From assembly GCF_014649715.1 (NCBI RefSeq), contig NZ_BMTO01000002.1, positions 230,628 through 294,627 of the forward strand: a stretch of DNA of 64,000 bases, written 5' to 3'. Below are positions 1-9,954 of this stretch, piece after piece. How positions within the stretch are numbered: position 1 is the first letter of the stretch; every line of letters begins with the position of its first letter. This DNA comes from Streptomyces lateritius (GTDB lineage: Bacteria > Actinomycetota > Actinomycetes > Streptomycetales > Streptomycetaceae). Under the pieces are notes generated by a model. The model ran no database searches and was not told the origin of the DNA. It saw only the letters and a list, made by a program, of their open reading frames with translations. The position numbers and the translations under genes were made by a program.

Positions 1-993
1 GCGCATCGCGATCTCGCGAGCCGCTTCGAGATACGACAGCGAGCCACTGGAGCCCGGGTCGTAGGTGAGGACGGTCTGCCCGTAGCTCGGCGCCTCCGAG
101 ATGCGTACGGATCGAGGGATGCTCGTGCGCAGCACCTCCTTGCCGAAGTGGCTGCGTACCTCGTCGGCGACCTGCGAGGCGAGCCTCGTCCGGCCGTCGT
201 ACATGGTGAGCAGGATCGTCGAGACATGCAGCGTGGGGTTGAGGTGCCCACGCACCAGGTCGACGTTCCGCAGGAGCTGCCCCAGCCCCTCCAGCGCGTA
301 GTACTCGCACTGGATGGGGATCAGGACCTCGGCCCCCGCCACCATGGCGTTGACCGTCAGCAGACCGAGCGACGGCGGGCAGTCGATCAGGATGTAGTCG
401 AGCGGCTGCTCGTACGCCTGGATCGCGCGCTGCAGTCGACTCTCCCGCGCCACCAGCGATACCAGCTCGATCTCCGCACCGGCGAGATCGATGGTCGCGG
501 GGGCACAGAAGAGGCCTTCGACGTCCTGTACGGGCTGCACCACGTCGGAAAGCGGCTTGCTCTCCACCAGGACGTCATAGATCGAGGGGACTTCGGCGTG
601 ATGGTCGATTCCCAGAGCGGTCGAGGCATTGCCCTGCGGGTCGAGGTCGATGACCAGGACCCTGGCGCCATGCAACGCCAGAGAAGCGGCAAGGTTGACC
701 GTCGTGGTCGTCTTGCCCACCCCGCCCTTCTGGTTGGCGACCACCATGACGCGCGTCTGGGCGGGCCGAGGAAGACCCTCGCCGGCACGCCCCAGGGCCT
801 CTACTGCCAGTTGGGCAGCACGACCAATGGGGGTGTCGTCCATCGGGGGCGGTGTTTCACGTGAAACATCCTCCCCCACCGATTCGGTTCGGGGACCGGG
901 GACCGGATCGGTCATCGGTCCCGCGATGTTGGCGTCGGACCGCAAGGATTCACTCTCCTCGGCTTCAGGCTCGCGATGGACAGAGCCTGCCAT
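1..993 (-). CDS. parA: Chromosome partition ATPase ParA (C-terminus cut by window edge)
   Basis: ParA/Soj ATPase works with ParB and parS to segregate the oriC region. The 331 visible residues show a deviant Walker A motif KGGVGKT at about residues 89-95, followed by DLDPQGN and DCPPSLG, all typical of ParA. The first 80 residues are a Streptomyces-like extension ahead of the ATPase core. I chose the ATG at 993; a GTG further upstream in frame is possible but lacks a better ribosome site. The reading frame is still open at position 1, so the gene continues left, where parB is expected. It is last in the rpmH-rnpA-yidD-yidC-jag-rsmG-parA series. A parS site lies inside the coding sequence and encodes part of residues 42-47 (DVSRET). 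Confidence 0.95.
   Translation of the reverse strand, partial: MAGSVHREPEAEESESLRSDANIAGPMTDPVPGPRTESVGEDVSRETPPPMDDTPIGRAAQLAVEALGRAGEGLPRPAQTRVMVVANQKGGVGKTTTTVNLAASLALHGARVLVIDLDPQGNASTALGIDHHAEVPSIYDVLVESKPLSDVVQPVQDVEGLFCAPATIDLAGAEIELVSLVARESRLQRAIQAYEQPLDYILIDCPPSLGLLTVNAMVAGAEVLIPIQCEYYALEGLGQLLRNVDLVRGHLNPTLHVSTILLTMYDGRTRLASQVADEVRSHFGKEVLRTSIPRSVRISEAPSYGQTVLTYDPGSSGSLSYLEAAREIAMR
854..867. promoter_or_regulatory. parS: parS site 1 (inside parA)
   Basis: Perfect 14-bp palindrome GTTTCACGTGAAAC, the ParB-binding parS sequence. It lies inside the 5' part of parA, which keeps the palindrome as codons for V-S-R-E-T. Confidence 0.95.
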
Positions 994-1154
994 GCTTTCG
1001 GGGTCGTGAACCAGCGAGGCCCGTGGTTCTGTGGACGAATCCACCTCTGTGGACAATCCCCTCACCCTCGCGGGGGGTTTCACGGGCGGCTTACGGTCCC
1101 GGGGCGTGGCGGCCGCGCGGCCGCGGCTGATGATCCCCTGCAGCAGTGAGCGAC

Positions 1155-1168
1155 GTTTCACGTGAAAC
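1155..1168. promoter_or_regulatory. parS: parS site 2 (rsmG-parA gap)
   Basis: Perfect GTTTCACGTGAAAC in the 267-bp gap between rsmG and parA. The gap holds no gene. This is the usual oriC-proximal position for Streptomyces parS. Confidence 0.95.
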
Positions 1169-1260
1169 ACGATGCACTCGCCGTCGACCCAGGACCGCTC
1201 GACACTCCGAAATACGTACGTATGGCAGCTTTTACGGATCAGTTGAGCTCTGTTGACGAC

Positions 1261-1977
1261 TCAGCGACGACGACGGGTCCTGCTGGGGCGGGCCGCCTTG
1301 GCCCGCTTGGCGGCGAACCTCACACCGCCCGGGCTCTCGCCGACCTCCACCCGTACGACGGTCGACAACGGGTCCACGATGCCTTCACCGACCTGCAGCA
1401 CTGTGGTTTCCACCACACCGAGCTTGGAGAGCGCCGCGCGAGCGCCGTCGATCTCCTCCTCCGCCGTGTCTCCCTTGAGGGCCAGCATCTCTCCGTAAGG
1501 ACGCAGGAGCGGAACACCCCAGCCTGCCAGCCGGTCCAATGGGGCAACGGCGCGCGCGGTCACCACATGGACGGGCGGGAGCGTGCCGAGCACCTCCTCG
1601 GCACGGCCGCGGACCACGGTCACATGGTCGAGTCCGAGCAGCTCCACGACCTCCTGCAAGAAGTTCGTCCGGCGGAGCAGCGGTTCCAGGAGCGTGATCT
1701 TCAGGTCCGGTCGGACCAGGGCCAGCGGGATACCGGGCAGGCCGGCGCCAGAGCCGACATCGCACACGGTGACTCCCTCGGGGACCACCTCGGAGAGCAC
1801 CGCGCAGTTCAGCAGGTGCCGCTCCCACAGCCGGGGCACCTCGCGCGGGCCGATCAGGCCACGCTTGACGCCCGCGTCCGCGAGGAGCTCCGCGTACCGG
1901 ACAGCCTCCGGGAAGTACTCACCGAATACCGTCCGCGCCTGTTCGGGCGCAGGGGGGAGCTCCGCTGCCTCCGTCAC
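1261..1977 (-). CDS. rsmG: 16S rRNA (guanine-N7) methyltransferase RsmG (GidB)
   Basis: SAM-dependent methyltransferase that modifies G527 of 16S rRNA (E. coli numbering); loss of this enzyme in Streptomyces is known to give low-level streptomycin resistance. The protein has 238 aa, with the SAM-binding motif VCDVGSGAGLPG at about residues 71-82 and a very basic C-terminus (TRRRR). I chose GTG at 1977 because GGAAGGA lies about 8 nt upstream; the longer frame from 2019 adds 14 residues with no ribosome site. It sits between jag and parA in the conserved order. Confidence 0.95.
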   Translation of the reverse strand: MTEAAELPPAPEQARTVFGEYFPEAVRYAELLADAGVKRGLIGPREVPRLWERHLLNCAVLSEVVPEGVTVCDVGSGAGLPGIPLALVRPDLKITLLEPLLRRTNFLQEVVELLGLDHVTVVRGRAEEVLGTLPPVHVVTARAVAPLDRLAGWGVPLLRPYGEMLALKGDTAEEEIDGARAALSKLGVVETTVLQVGEGIVDPLSTVVRVEVGESPGGVRFAAKRAKAARPSRTRRRR

Positions 1978-2092
1978 GGGAACCGTCCTTCCGTACCGCA
2001 CGCATAGGTGCGAGCGCACTGTGGTGGCTGAGTATCAGGCTGACAAGATCGGCCCCGCCTGCGAGCAGACGGGGCCGACACTGCGAAAGGGC

Positions 2093-2605
2093 TCAGGCAG
2101 GGAGAACGACGACGAAGCGCTGCGGCTCCTCGCCCTCGGACTCGCTGCGCAGACCGGCGGCGGCGACCGCGTCGTGCACGACCTTGCGCTCGAACGGCGT
2201 CATCGGGTCCAGCTTGACCGGCTCACCGGTCGCCTTCACCTCGGACGCGGCCTTGGCACCGATCTCGGCGAGCTCCGTACGCTTCTTGGCACGGAACCCG
2301 GCGATGTCGAGCATCAGCCGGCTGCGGTCACCGGTCTCCCGGTGCACGGCCAGGCGGGTCAGCTCCTGGAGCGCCTCCAGAACCTCGCCGTCGCGGCCGA
2401 CCAGCTTCTGCAGGTCGCGGCTGCTCGAGTCGCTGACGATCGAGACCGCGGCCCGGTCCGCCTCGACATCCATGTCGATGTCGCCGTCGAGGTCGGCGAT
2501 GTCGAGCAGACCTTCGAGGTAGTCGGCCGCGATCTCACCCTCCTGCTCAAGGCGGGTCAGGGTGTCGCCACCCTCGGCGGCGGCGGAAATGGTGCCTTCC
2601 GTCAC
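2093..2605 (-). CDS. jag: KhpB/Jag RNA-binding protein (KH and R3H domains)
   Basis: A 170-aa protein of the Jag/KhpB family, which binds RNA with KhpA and is linked to cell-envelope and division control in Gram-positives. An acidic N-terminus is followed by a KH-like region at about residues 45-110 and an R3H domain at about 130-168 (DPMTPFERKVVHDAV...). The GTG start at 2605 has AAGGAG 7 nt upstream, a site formed across the stop of yidC. The gene always follows yidC in this conserved group. The function of the Streptomyces protein is inferred from the family. Confidence 0.92.
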   Translation of the reverse strand: MTEGTISAAAEGGDTLTRLEQEGEIAADYLEGLLDIADLDGDIDMDVEADRAAVSIVSDSSSRDLQKLVGRDGEVLEALQELTRLAVHRETGDRSRLMLDIAGFRAKKRTELAEIGAKAASEVKATGEPVKLDPMTPFERKVVHDAVAAAGLRSESEGEEPQRFVVVLPA

Positions 2606-2618
2606 GGATCGACTCCTT

Positions 2619-3929
2619 CTACTTCTTGGACGACGGGTGCTTGGGGCGCTGCTGGCCCTTGCGCTGACCGGACTTGGCCTGACGGGAGGCTCCGGAGTTG
2701 GCCCGGCTCGGCCGCGCGGGCTTGTCGCCCTGCGCCGAGTCCTTGGCCTCGTCCTGAACCGCGTCCTGCGGTTTCTTCTCCAGCGAGGTGGTGGTCTCGC
2801 CGGAATCGGTGGAGTCGGCGACGTCCTCGGAGCTCTTCGCCGTGGACTGCTGGGCCGCGGCGGCCTGGCGCTTCGCCTTGGTCTGGCGCTTGGGCTGCTG
2901 GCGCCTGACGGCGCCGCCCTCGGCCTCGGCGGTGACGGTGTCGCTCTTGATCACGGTGCCGTCGGGCTGGGCCGCGAAGCCGGCCTTGGCCAGACCCGCG
3001 AAGAAGCGGCGCTCGTTCTCGTTGCGGTCGCTGCCCTTGGCCACGATGGCCTTGACGACGTTCTTGCGGCGACGGCCGCGGACCTCGCCGTGCGCCCCGA
3101 CGTTCTTCAGAAGGCGCTGGAGGTAGGCGTCCTGGGCCTTGCTGCCCGGGGTCGGGTTCTGGTTGATCACGTACATCTGCTGACCCATGGTCCACACGTT
3201 CGTGGTCAGCCAGTAGACGAGAACACCGACGGGGAAGTTGATGCCCATGACCGCGAAGATCAGCGGGAAGATGTACATGAGCATCTTCTGCTGCTGCATG
3301 TACGGCGTCTTCACCGAGAGGTCGACGTTCTTCATCATCAGCTGGCGCTGGGTGAAGAACTGCGAGGCCGACATCAGGATGATCATGACTGCGGTGACGA
3401 TGCGGACCGAGGTCAGCGAAGCGTCGAGAGCGGCGACTTCCTGAGCGCTGTCGGTGAAGGTCGCGGCCAGCGGGGCGCCGAAGATGTGCGCCTGCCGCGC
3501 GCTGTCGAGCAGTGACTGGTTGATGACACCGACCGTGTCGCCCTCGGCGATGTTGGAGAGCACGTGGTACAGCGCGAAGAAGAACGGCGACTGCGCCAGG
3601 ATGGGAAGGCACGAGGAGAGCGGGTTGGTGCCCGTCTCCTTGTACAGCTTCATCATCTCTTCGGACTGACGCTGCTTGTCGCTCTTGTAGCGCTCCTGGA
3701 TCGCCTTCATCTTCGGCTGGAGCGCCTGCATGTTCCGGGTCGACTTGATCTGCTTGACGAACAGCGGGATCAGACAGATCCGGATCAGCACCACGAGGGA
3801 CACGATCGACAGGCCCCAGGCCCAGCCCGTGTCAGGACCGAAGATCGCCCCGTACACCTTGTGGAACTGGACGATCACCCATGAGACAGGTGTGGTGATG
3901 AAGCTGAAAAAACTGGCAATCGTGTCCAC
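2619..3929 (-). CDS. yidC: Membrane protein insertase YidC/OxaI
   Basis: Inserts and folds membrane proteins, alone or with SecYEG. The 436-aa protein shows the Gram-positive five-segment layout. Hydrophobic stretches lie at roughly residues 5-22, 36-58, 100-125, 170-190 and 212-245, with a conserved Arg in LIRICLIP near residue 50 that corresponds to the hydrophilic groove residue. The tail from about 275 is long, basic and low in complexity (Lys, Gln, Arg, Ala), as in other Streptomyces YidC proteins, where it may contact ribosomes. The start is GTG at 3929; yidD ends 3 bases upstream. Confidence 0.96.
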   Translation of the reverse strand: MDTIASFFSFITTPVSWVIVQFHKVYGAIFGPDTGWAWGLSIVSLVVLIRICLIPLFVKQIKSTRNMQALQPKMKAIQERYKSDKQRQSEEMMKLYKETGTNPLSSCLPILAQSPFFFALYHVLSNIAEGDTVGVINQSLLDSARQAHIFGAPLAATFTDSAQEVAALDASLTSVRIVTAVMIILMSASQFFTQRQLMMKNVDLSVKTPYMQQQKMLMYIFPLIFAVMGINFPVGVLVYWLTTNVWTMGQQMYVINQNPTPGSKAQDAYLQRLLKNVGAHGEVRGRRRKNVVKAIVAKGSDRNENERRFFAGLAKAGFAAQPDGTVIKSDTVTAEAEGGAVRRQQPKRQTKAKRQAAAAQQSTAKSSEDVADSTDSGETTTSLEKKPQDAVQDEAKDSAQGDKPARPSRANSGASRQAKSGQRKGQQRPKHPSSKK

Positions 3930-3932
3930 TAA

Positions 3933-4259
3933 TCAGGCTCCTTGAGCATTGGGCGAGGTCTCTGCGGCCGGGCTCGTCTCGGCGGTGGACCCGCCCTTGT
4001 CGTCACGCAGCGCGTTCCGCAGCATTTCGTGCCAGCGAGGACGCTTGCGCGCGGGCACGTGGTCCACGCCGCCGGGCGACCACGGATTGCACCGCAGGAT
4101 GCGCCAGGCGGTCAGGGCGGTGCCCTTGATCGCGCCATGCCGGTCGATGGCCGTGAATCCGTAGTGGGAACACGACGGGTAGTACCGGCAGACGGGCCCG
4201 AGGAGCGGGCTGATCGTCCACTGGTACAGCTTGATGAGAGCCAGCAGCGGGTACTTCAT
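3933..4259 (-). CDS. yidD: Membrane protein insertion efficiency factor YidD
   Basis: Small 108-aa member of the YidD (DUF37) family, thought to help YidC-dependent insertion. The family signature is clear: [10 protein letters not shown] near residues 24-33, then a conserved [17 protein letters not shown]. The ATG at 4259 overlaps the rnpA stop as ATGA, so translation is probably coupled. The C-terminal 20 residues are Ser/Thr/Ala-rich and poorly conserved. Confidence 0.93.
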   Translation of the reverse strand: MKYPLLALIKLYQWTISPLLGPVCRYYPSCSHYGFTAIDRHGAIKGTALTAWRILRCNPWSPGGVDHVPARKRPRWHEMLRNALRDDKGGSTAETSPAAETSPNAQGA

Positions 4260-4627
4260 CGCGTGCCCCCTCCCAGGAGCCGCTGAAGCGCGGCGTCCAG
4301 GTCTCGGGCCAGCTGTGCGTGATCGGCGTCACCGGCTCCGGGCAACGCCCGTACGACCACCAGGCTACCGGGGGGCAGCTCGGAGAGCCGTTCGCGGACG
4401 AGATGGCGGAGACGTCGCTTGACCTGGTTGCGGACGACCGAACCGCCCACGGCCTTGCTCACGACGAAACCCGCACGCGTCGGGGAAGCGCTCTCCCCAG
4501 GCGCGTGCGGGTCCGTTGCACCGCTGCTCAGATGGACGACGAGGAGCGGGCGACCGGCCCGGCGACCTCGGCGTACCGCGGTTGCGAAGTCCTCGCGCCG
4601 CCTCAGCCGATTCTCGGTAGGCAGCAC
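4256..4627 (-). CDS. rnpA: Ribonuclease P protein component
   Basis: Protein subunit of RNase P, which removes the 5' leader of pre-tRNAs. The protein has 123 aa, typical in length, with the RNR signature [14 protein letters not shown] near residues 67-80 and an N-terminal [13 protein letters not shown]. It starts with GTG at 4627, 21 nt after rpmH ends, and overlaps yidD at its 3' end. This is the usual rpmH-rnpA-yidD arrangement. Confidence 0.96.
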   Translation of the reverse strand: MLPTENRLRRREDFATAVRRGRRAGRPLLVVHLSSGATDPHAPGESASPTRAGFVVSKAVGGSVVRNQVKRRLRHLVRERLSELPPGSLVVVRALPGAGDADHAQLARDLDAALQRLLGGGTR

Positions 4628-4648
4628 GTCATGACCTGTTTAAGCGGA

Positions 4649-4786
4649 TCAGGCGGACAGGCTCGCGCGACCCTTGGCACGACGGTTCGCCAGGATGGCG
4701 CGACCGGCACGCGTGCGCATCCGCAGGCGGAAGCCGTGGGTCTTGGCGCGACGACGGTTGTTCGGCTGGAAGGTGCGCTTGCTCAC
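4649..4786 (-). CDS. rpmH: 50S ribosomal protein L34
   Basis: A 45-aa, strongly basic protein that starts [18 protein letters not shown] after a GTG and ends in RASLSA. This matches L34 end to end. It leads the operon that runs left to parA and diverges from dnaA. The 382-bp gap between rpmH and dnaA carries promoters for both directions and two DnaA boxes. Confidence 0.97.
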   Translation of the reverse strand: MSKRTFQPNNRRRAKTHGFRLRMRTRAGRAILANRRAKGRASLSA

Positions 4787-5005
4787 TCGGGGGCTCCAGA
4801 AATGATTCGTTGGTGGCGGGACATCGCCTGGCTGTCACCGTGCGCCCACGAGTAGCTCGCAATACGCCCGAGTGCACCGCTTCACGATCACAGACCGTGA
4901 TCTTTGCCCATCGGAGGCAGGCGGCAGCAGCCATCGACAACTCGACCTGGTTACGGTACGCGCGGCTACGCCATCCGGTCAAACCGGCCGATCACCGGGG
5001 TCCCA

Positions 5006-5060
5006 TTGTGCACAGGCTGTGGACAACGACTTGAACGAGGTCAGCCGCCACGACTACCGT
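5006..5060 (+). promoter_or_regulatory. dnaA promoter with two DnaA boxes
   Basis: A candidate promoter reads TTGAAC (5031-5036), an 18-bp spacer and TACCGT (5055-5060), about 110 bp before dnaA. Just upstream lie TTGTGCACA (5006-5014) and TGTGGACAA (5018-5026, the perfect Streptomyces box TTGTCCACA on the other strand). Paired DnaA boxes here fit the known autoregulation of Streptomyces dnaA. The promoter hexamers are my reading and have not been mapped. Confidence 0.75.
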
Positions 5061-5168
5061 GGCTGGACTCCTGAACCTTTTCCCGTTCTGTCCTTACCTG
5101 TCCTCACGGACTTCGACCTACCGTCCCGAGAACCACACATTCGTGGGACCTGCGAGGAAGCGTGCCCT

Positions 5169-6959
5169 GTGGCTGACGTACCTGCCGATCTTGCCGCAGT
5201 GTGGCCACGCGTGCTGGAGCAGCTCCTCGGAGAAGGCCAGCAGGGCATCGAGCCCAAGGACAAGCAGTGGATCGAGCGCTGCCAGCCTCTCGCACTGGTG
5301 GCCGACACCGCGCTCCTCGCCGTTCCCAACGAGTGGGGCAAGCGGGTTCTCGAGGGACGTCTGGCGCCGCTGATCAGCGAGACGCTGAGCCGCGAGTGCG
5401 GCCGTCCGATCCGGATCGCGATCACCGTCGACGACTCGGCCGGCGAGCCGACCCCGCCGGCCCCGCCCGTCCAGCAGCAGCGCTACGACGAGCGCCCGCC
5501 GACGGAGTCCTACGAGAAATACGACGGGTACGGCCATCGGCCGATGCCCGACGACGGGCTGCCCACCGCGCGCCCCGCCTACCCGGACTACCAGCAGCCG
5601 CGCCCGGACCCGGGCTCCTGGCCGCGCACCCAGGAGGACCTCTCCTGGCAGCAGCCGCGGCTCGGCGGCTACCAGGAGCGCGACCCGTACGCGGGTCCCC
5701 GTCAGCAGCAGTCCCGGTACGACGAGCGGCCGCCGGCCTACGACCAGCCGCAGCGGCCGGAGCGGGGCGAGCTGACCGATCCGCAGAGCCACGGCACGGG
5801 TCACGGCGTGGGCCACGGAGCAGGCCAGGGGCAGCGTCCGGGCGGCCCCGTGGGCGGCGGTCCGGGAGTGGGCCGTCCCGGCTCGTCCTCCGGGCAGCAG
5901 CCGTCGTCCGGTGCCCCGGGCGAGCAGCACGCGCGACTCAACCCCAAGTACCTCTTCGACACCTTCGTCATCGGCTCCTCGAACCGGTTCGCGCACGCGG
6001 CCGCCGTCGCGGTGGCCGAGGCGCCCGCGAAGGCGTACAACCCGCTCTTCATCTACGGAGAGTCGGGACTCGGCAAGACGCACCTGCTGCACGCCATCGG
6101 GCACTACGCGCGCAGCCTCTACCCGGGCACCCGGGTGCGGTACGTGAGCTCGGAGGAGTTCACCAACGAGTTCATCAACTCGATCCGCGACGGCAAGGGC
6201 GACACCTTCCGCAAGCGCTACCGCGATGTGGACATCCTGCTGGTCGACGACATCCAGTTCCTCGCGAGCAAGGAGTCGACGCAGGAGGAGTTCTTCCACA
6301 CCTTCAACACGCTCCACAACGCGAACAAGCAGATCGTGCTCTCCTCGGACCGGCCGCCCAAGCAGCTGATGACCCTGGAGGACCGGCTGCGCAACCGCTT
6401 CGAGTGGGGTCTGACCACCGACGTGCAGCCGCCGGAGCTGGAGACGCGGATCGCGATCCTCCGCAAGAAGGCGGTCCAGGAGCAGCTCAACGCCCCGCCG
6501 GAGGTGCTGGAGTTCATCGCCTCCCGGATCTCCCGGAACATCCGTGAGCTGGAAGGCGCACTGATCCGGGTCACCGCCTTCGCCAGCCTCAACCGGCAGC
6601 CGGTGGACCTGGGGCTCACCGAGATCGTGCTGAAGGACCTGATCCCCGGCGGCGAGGACTCGGCGCCGGAGATCACCGCCCCGGCGATCATGGCCGCGAC
6701 CGCGGACTACTTCGGGCTGACGGTGGAGGACCTCTGTGGATCCTCGCGAAGCCGGGTGCTGGTGACGGCCCGCCAGATCGCCATGTACCTGTGCCGCGAG
6801 CTCACGGACCTGTCGCTGCCGAAGATCGGCGCGCAGTTCGGTGGCCGCGACCATACGACGGTGATGCACGCGGACCGCAAGATCCGCGCGCTCATGGCCG
6901 AGCGGCGCTCCATCTACAACCAGGTCACCGAGCTGACCAACCGCATCAAGAACGGCTGA
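5169..6959 (+). CDS. dnaA: Chromosomal replication initiator DnaA
   Basis: AAA+ ATPase that binds DnaA boxes and opens oriC. The protein has 596 aa, with an N-terminal domain I (1-90) and a long, low-complexity domain II (about 91-255, rich in Gln, Pro, Gly, Tyr, Arg) typical of Streptomyces. Walker A GESGLGKT is at 297-304, Walker B ILLVDDIQ near 356-363, and the DnaA signature with [15 protein letters not shown] at about 558-572. The GTG at 5169 is chosen because GAGGAAG lies about 9 nt upstream and the protein then begins [12 protein letters not shown], as in relatives; the open frame extends up to 4872, but that part crosses the promoter. Confidence 0.97.
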   Translation: MADVPADLAAVWPRVLEQLLGEGQQGIEPKDKQWIERCQPLALVADTALLAVPNEWGKRVLEGRLAPLISETLSRECGRPIRIAITVDDSAGEPTPPAPPVQQQRYDERPPTESYEKYDGYGHRPMPDDGLPTARPAYPDYQQPRPDPGSWPRTQEDLSWQQPRLGGYQERDPYAGPRQQQSRYDERPPAYDQPQRPERGELTDPQSHGTGHGVGHGAGQGQRPGGPVGGGPGVGRPGSSSGQQPSSGAPGEQHARLNPKYLFDTFVIGSSNRFAHAAAVAVAEAPAKAYNPLFIYGESGLGKTHLLHAIGHYARSLYPGTRVRYVSSEEFTNEFINSIRDGKGDTFRKRYRDVDILLVDDIQFLASKESTQEEFFHTFNTLHNANKQIVLSSDRPPKQLMTLEDRLRNRFEWGLTTDVQPPELETRIAILRKKAVQEQLNAPPEVLEFIASRISRNIRELEGALIRVTAFASLNRQPVDLGLTEIVLKDLIPGGEDSAPEITAPAIMAATADYFGLTVEDLCGSSRSRVLVTARQIAMYLCRELTDLSLPKIGAQFGGRDHTTVMHADRKIRALMAERRSIYNQVTELTNRIKNG

Positions 6960-6979
6960 GGGAGCCGCACCACACCCTC

Positions 6980-7017
6980 CGAAGGGCGCTCCGGGACATC
7001 CCCCGGAGCGCCCTTCG
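6980..7017 (+). terminator. Terminator after dnaA
   Basis: Perfect 16-bp inverted repeat (6980-6995 and 7002-7017) with a 6-nt loop, 20 bases after the dnaA stop. It has no T-run, as is common in Streptomyces. It insulates oriC from dnaA transcription. Confidence 0.85.
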
Positions 7018-7042
7018 GCGTCCCCGGCCGCGCCGCCGGCCC

Positions 7043-7661
7043 CTGTCCACATGCCTGTGCACCGTCGCGCTGTTCGAGTCGGCGGAGGGGGTGGCGGGTT
7101 CTCCACAGATTGGGGGATGATCTCCCGTCCACAGGGTGGGGACTGCGGAGTTATCCGGATCGCCTCCACAGGCGTCCCGGTGGACTGGGCATCTCACCAG
7201 GTCAGAGGGGTGTGGATTTGTTGGCAACCTTGATCCACAGCCTGTGGACGAAATCTTCGTCCACAGGGCGCCCCGAAGGTTGTCCACTGGCAACCCACAG
7301 GCGGCTCGTGGTTGCCCACAGCTTCTCCACACCGCTGTCCACTGTTCGGCAACGAAACACCCCGGCTCACTGCGGCGAGTGAAAGCGGTCACACCAAGGG
7401 AGACGATTGGGCTGTGGGGAACGTGGGTAAAGCTGGGGACAGCACTGGGGAGAACTCCCCATGGCCTGTGTACCGGGTGTGCAGAACTTTCGGGTGTCCA
7501 CAGAACGCCCCGGTTGTCCACGGGCTCCACCCACAGGCACGGTGGACAAAAAACCGGCGTTGACCTGCGGGTATGGCGTTATCCACCGTTTCCACAGGCC
7601 CTACTACTACTCCCACCTAGAGATAGCCCGGAATCCGCTTCGAAGTGGGACCTGTGCACAA
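7043..7661. other. oriC: Chromosomal replication origin oriC
   Basis: The 828-bp gap between dnaA and dnaN has no gene and is packed with about twenty DnaA-box-like nonamers in both directions. Examples are CTGTCCACA (7043), TTCTCCACA (7099 and 7323), TGTGGACGA (7243), TCGTCCACA (7257), TTGTCCACT (7280), TTGCCCACA (7312), GTGTCCACA (7494), TTGTCCACG (7514), GGTGGACAA (7541), TTATCCACC (7579) and TGTGCACAA (7653). Most fit the Streptomyces consensus TTGTCCACA with one or two changes. The dnaN promoter must lie in its right part. Confidence 0.95.
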
Positions 7662-7787
7662 CTCGGCGCCGGAGCCTCGGCGGCCTCTTGTCGCGACTTG
7701 ACCCCGAGCCGCACCGAGTGTCGGCGGCGTACGTCAGACTGGTTCCCGCAGTCGACGAAGAGCCAGCAACAGCAGGAGGCGGTTCCG

Positions 7788-8918
7788 GTGAAGATCCGGG
7801 TGGAGCGCGATGTACTCGCGGAGGCGGTGGCCTGGGTGGCCCGCAGCCTTCCGGCCCGTCCGCCGGCGCCCGTGCTCGCGGGCCTTCTGCTGAAGGCCGA
7901 GGACGGCGCGCTGAGCTTCTCGAGCTTCGACTACGAGGTCTCGGCCCGCGTCTCCGTCGAGGCGGAGGTCGAGGAGGACGGCACCGTCCTGGTCTCCGGC
8001 CGCCTGCTCGCCGACATCTGCCGCGCGCTCCCCAACCGGCCGGTGGAGATCTCCACAGACGGTGTACGGGCGACCGTGGTCTGCGGCTCCTCCCGCTTCA
8101 CCCTCCACACCCTGCCTGTGGAGGAGTACCCGGCGCTGCTGGAGATGCCGACCGCGACCGGCACCGTGCCGGGCGAGGTCTTCGCCTCCGCCGCCGCCCA
8201 GGTCGCCATCGCCGCGGGCCGTGACGACACGCTGCCCGTCCTCACCGGTGTGCGCATCGAGATCGAGGGCGACACGGTCACCCTGGCCTCCACCGACCGT
8301 TACCGCTTCGCGGTCCGCGAGTTCCTGTGGAAGCCGGAGTCCCCGGACGCCTCCGCCGTCGCCCTGGTGCCCGCGAAGACCCTCCTGGACACCGCCAAGG
8401 CACTGACCAGCGGTGACACCGTCACCCTGGCGCTCTCGGGCTCCGGCAAGGGCGAGGGCCTGATCGGTTTCGAGGGCGCGGGCCGCCGCACCACCACCCG
8501 GCTGCTCGAAGGCGACCTGCCGAAGTACCGGACGCTCTTCCCCACCGAGTTCAACTCGGTCGCGGTGATCGAGACCGCGCCCTTCGTCGAGGCCGTCAAG
8601 CGTGTGGCCCTCGTCGCCGAGCGCAACACCCCGGTCCGGCTCAGCTTCGAGCAGGGCGTGCTGATCCTGGAGGCCGGCTCCAGCGACGACGCACAGGCTG
8701 TGGAACGTGTGGACGCGCAGCTGGAGGGCGACGACATCTCGATCGCCTTCAACCCGACCTTCCTGCTCGACGGCCTGAGCGCGATCGACTCCCCGGTCGC
8801 CCAGCTCTCCTTCACCACCTCCACCAAGCCGGCGCTCCTGAGCGGCAAGCCGGCCGTGGACGCGGAGGCGGACGAGGCCTACAAGTACCTGATCATGCCG
8901 GTGCGCCTCAGCGGCTGA
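7788..8918 (+). CDS. dnaN: DNA polymerase III beta subunit (sliding clamp)
   Basis: Ring-shaped processivity clamp for the replicative polymerase. The protein has 376 aa in three clamp folds (about 1-120, 128-245, 248-376) and ends YLIMPVRLSG, as the family does. GTG at 7788 is preceded by AGGAGG with 8 nt spacing, so the longer frame back to 7461 inside oriC is not used. It lies directly after oriC in the standard order. Confidence 0.97.
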   Translation: MKIRVERDVLAEAVAWVARSLPARPPAPVLAGLLLKAEDGALSFSSFDYEVSARVSVEAEVEEDGTVLVSGRLLADICRALPNRPVEISTDGVRATVVCGSSRFTLHTLPVEEYPALLEMPTATGTVPGEVFASAAAQVAIAAGRDDTLPVLTGVRIEIEGDTVTLASTDRYRFAVREFLWKPESPDASAVALVPAKTLLDTAKALTSGDTVTLALSGSGKGEGLIGFEGAGRRTTTRLLEGDLPKYRTLFPTEFNSVAVIETAPFVEAVKRVALVAERNTPVRLSFEQGVLILEAGSSDDAQAVERVDAQLEGDDISIAFNPTFLLDGLSAIDSPVAQLSFTTSTKPALLSGKPAVDAEADEAYKYLIMPVRLSG

Positions 8919-9020
8919 CGGGGGCGTCGAGTGAGCGGCTGACCCCACAGGTGTGCACCCGGGTCCGGGCGTAGGCTCGGACGCGGGTACGAACCGCACA
9001 CGACGCTTAAGGAATCTCTG

Positions 9021-9899
9021 ATGGAGCTCGGTCTCGTCGGTCTCGGCAAGATGGGCGGCAACATGCGTGAGCGCATTCGCCGCGCAGGCCACACCGTCAT
9101 CGGATACGACCGCAACCCGGACCTCGCCGATGTCCACAGCCTGGAAGAGCTTGTGGGCAAGCTCAAGGGGCCGCGCGTCGTGTGGGTCATGGTCCCGGCC
9201 GGTGCCGCGACCCAGTCCACCATCGACGAGCTGGCCGAACTGCTCTCCCCCGGCGACATCGTCGTGGACGGCGGGAACTCCCGCTGGACCGACGACGAGA
9301 AGCACGCCGAGGAACTCGCCGCCAAGGGCATCGGGTTCGTCGACTGCGGCGTCTCCGGCGGCGTGTGGGGCCTGGAGAACGGCTACGCGCTGATGTACGG
9401 CGGCGACGCCGAGAACGTGGCGAAGGTCCAGCCGATCTTCGACGCCCTCAAGCCCGAGGGCGAGTTCGGCTCCGTCCACGCGGGCAAGGTCGGCGCGGGC
9501 CACTTCGCGAAGATGGTCCACAACGGCATCGAGTACGCGATGATGCAGGCGTACGCCGAGGGCTGGGAGCTCCTGGAGAAGGTCGACTCCGTCACCGACG
9601 TGCGCGAGGTCTTCCGCTCCTGGCAGGAGGGCACGGTCATCCGTTCCTGGCTGCTGGACCTGGCGGTCAACGCCCTGGACGAGGACGAGCACCTGGAGAG
9701 GCTGCGCGGCTTCGCGCAGGACTCCGGCGAGGGCCGGTGGACCGTGGAGGCCGCGATCGACAACGCCGTGCCGCTGCCCGCGATCACCGCTTCGCTGTTC
9801 GCCCGGTTCGCGTCCCGTCAGGACGACTCCCCGCAGATGAAGATGATCGCCGCACTGCGCAACCAGTTCGGTGGCCACGCGGTCGAGTCCAAGAAGTAA
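9021..9899 (+). CDS. gnd: 6-phosphogluconate dehydrogenase, short decarboxylating type
   Basis: Oxidises 6-phosphogluconate to ribulose 5-phosphate and CO2. At 292 aa it is the short type rather than the 470-aa type. The N-terminal nucleotide fold has [12 protein letters not shown] at residues 4-15; the substrate motif [20 protein letters not shown] lies near 113-132; the catalytic Lys region is [17 protein letters not shown] near 161-177. AAGGA precedes the ATG. Its place between dnaN and recF is conserved in Streptomyces and has no known replication meaning. Confidence 0.95.
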   Translation: MELGLVGLGKMGGNMRERIRRAGHTVIGYDRNPDLADVHSLEELVGKLKGPRVVWVMVPAGAATQSTIDELAELLSPGDIVVDGGNSRWTDDEKHAEELAAKGIGFVDCGVSGGVWGLENGYALMYGGDAENVAKVQPIFDALKPEGEFGSVHAGKVGAGHFAKMVHNGIEYAMMQAYAEGWELLEKVDSVTDVREVFRSWQEGTVIRSWLLDLAVNALDEDEHLERLRGFAQDSGEGRWTVEAAIDNAVPLPAITASLFARFASRQDDSPQMKMIAALRNQFGGHAVESKK

Positions 9900-9954
9900 T
9901 CCACAGGCTGTGCACCCACGGTGCACAGCAGCCGGGGGAAGGTCGGCGCACACC

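Noticed and set aside
2562..3515. Long plus-strand reading frame opposite yidC
   Set aside because: It is the high-GC shadow of yidC, Leu/Gly-rich without any recognisable domain or ribosome site. The same applies to similar long frames opposite dnaA, gyrA, the kinase, the YcaO gene and the sugar genes.
4872..5168. 99-residue N-terminal extension of DnaA
   Set aside because: The frame is open back to 4872 but crosses the dnaA promoter and its DnaA boxes, and GTG 5169 has a ribosome site and the family N-terminus.
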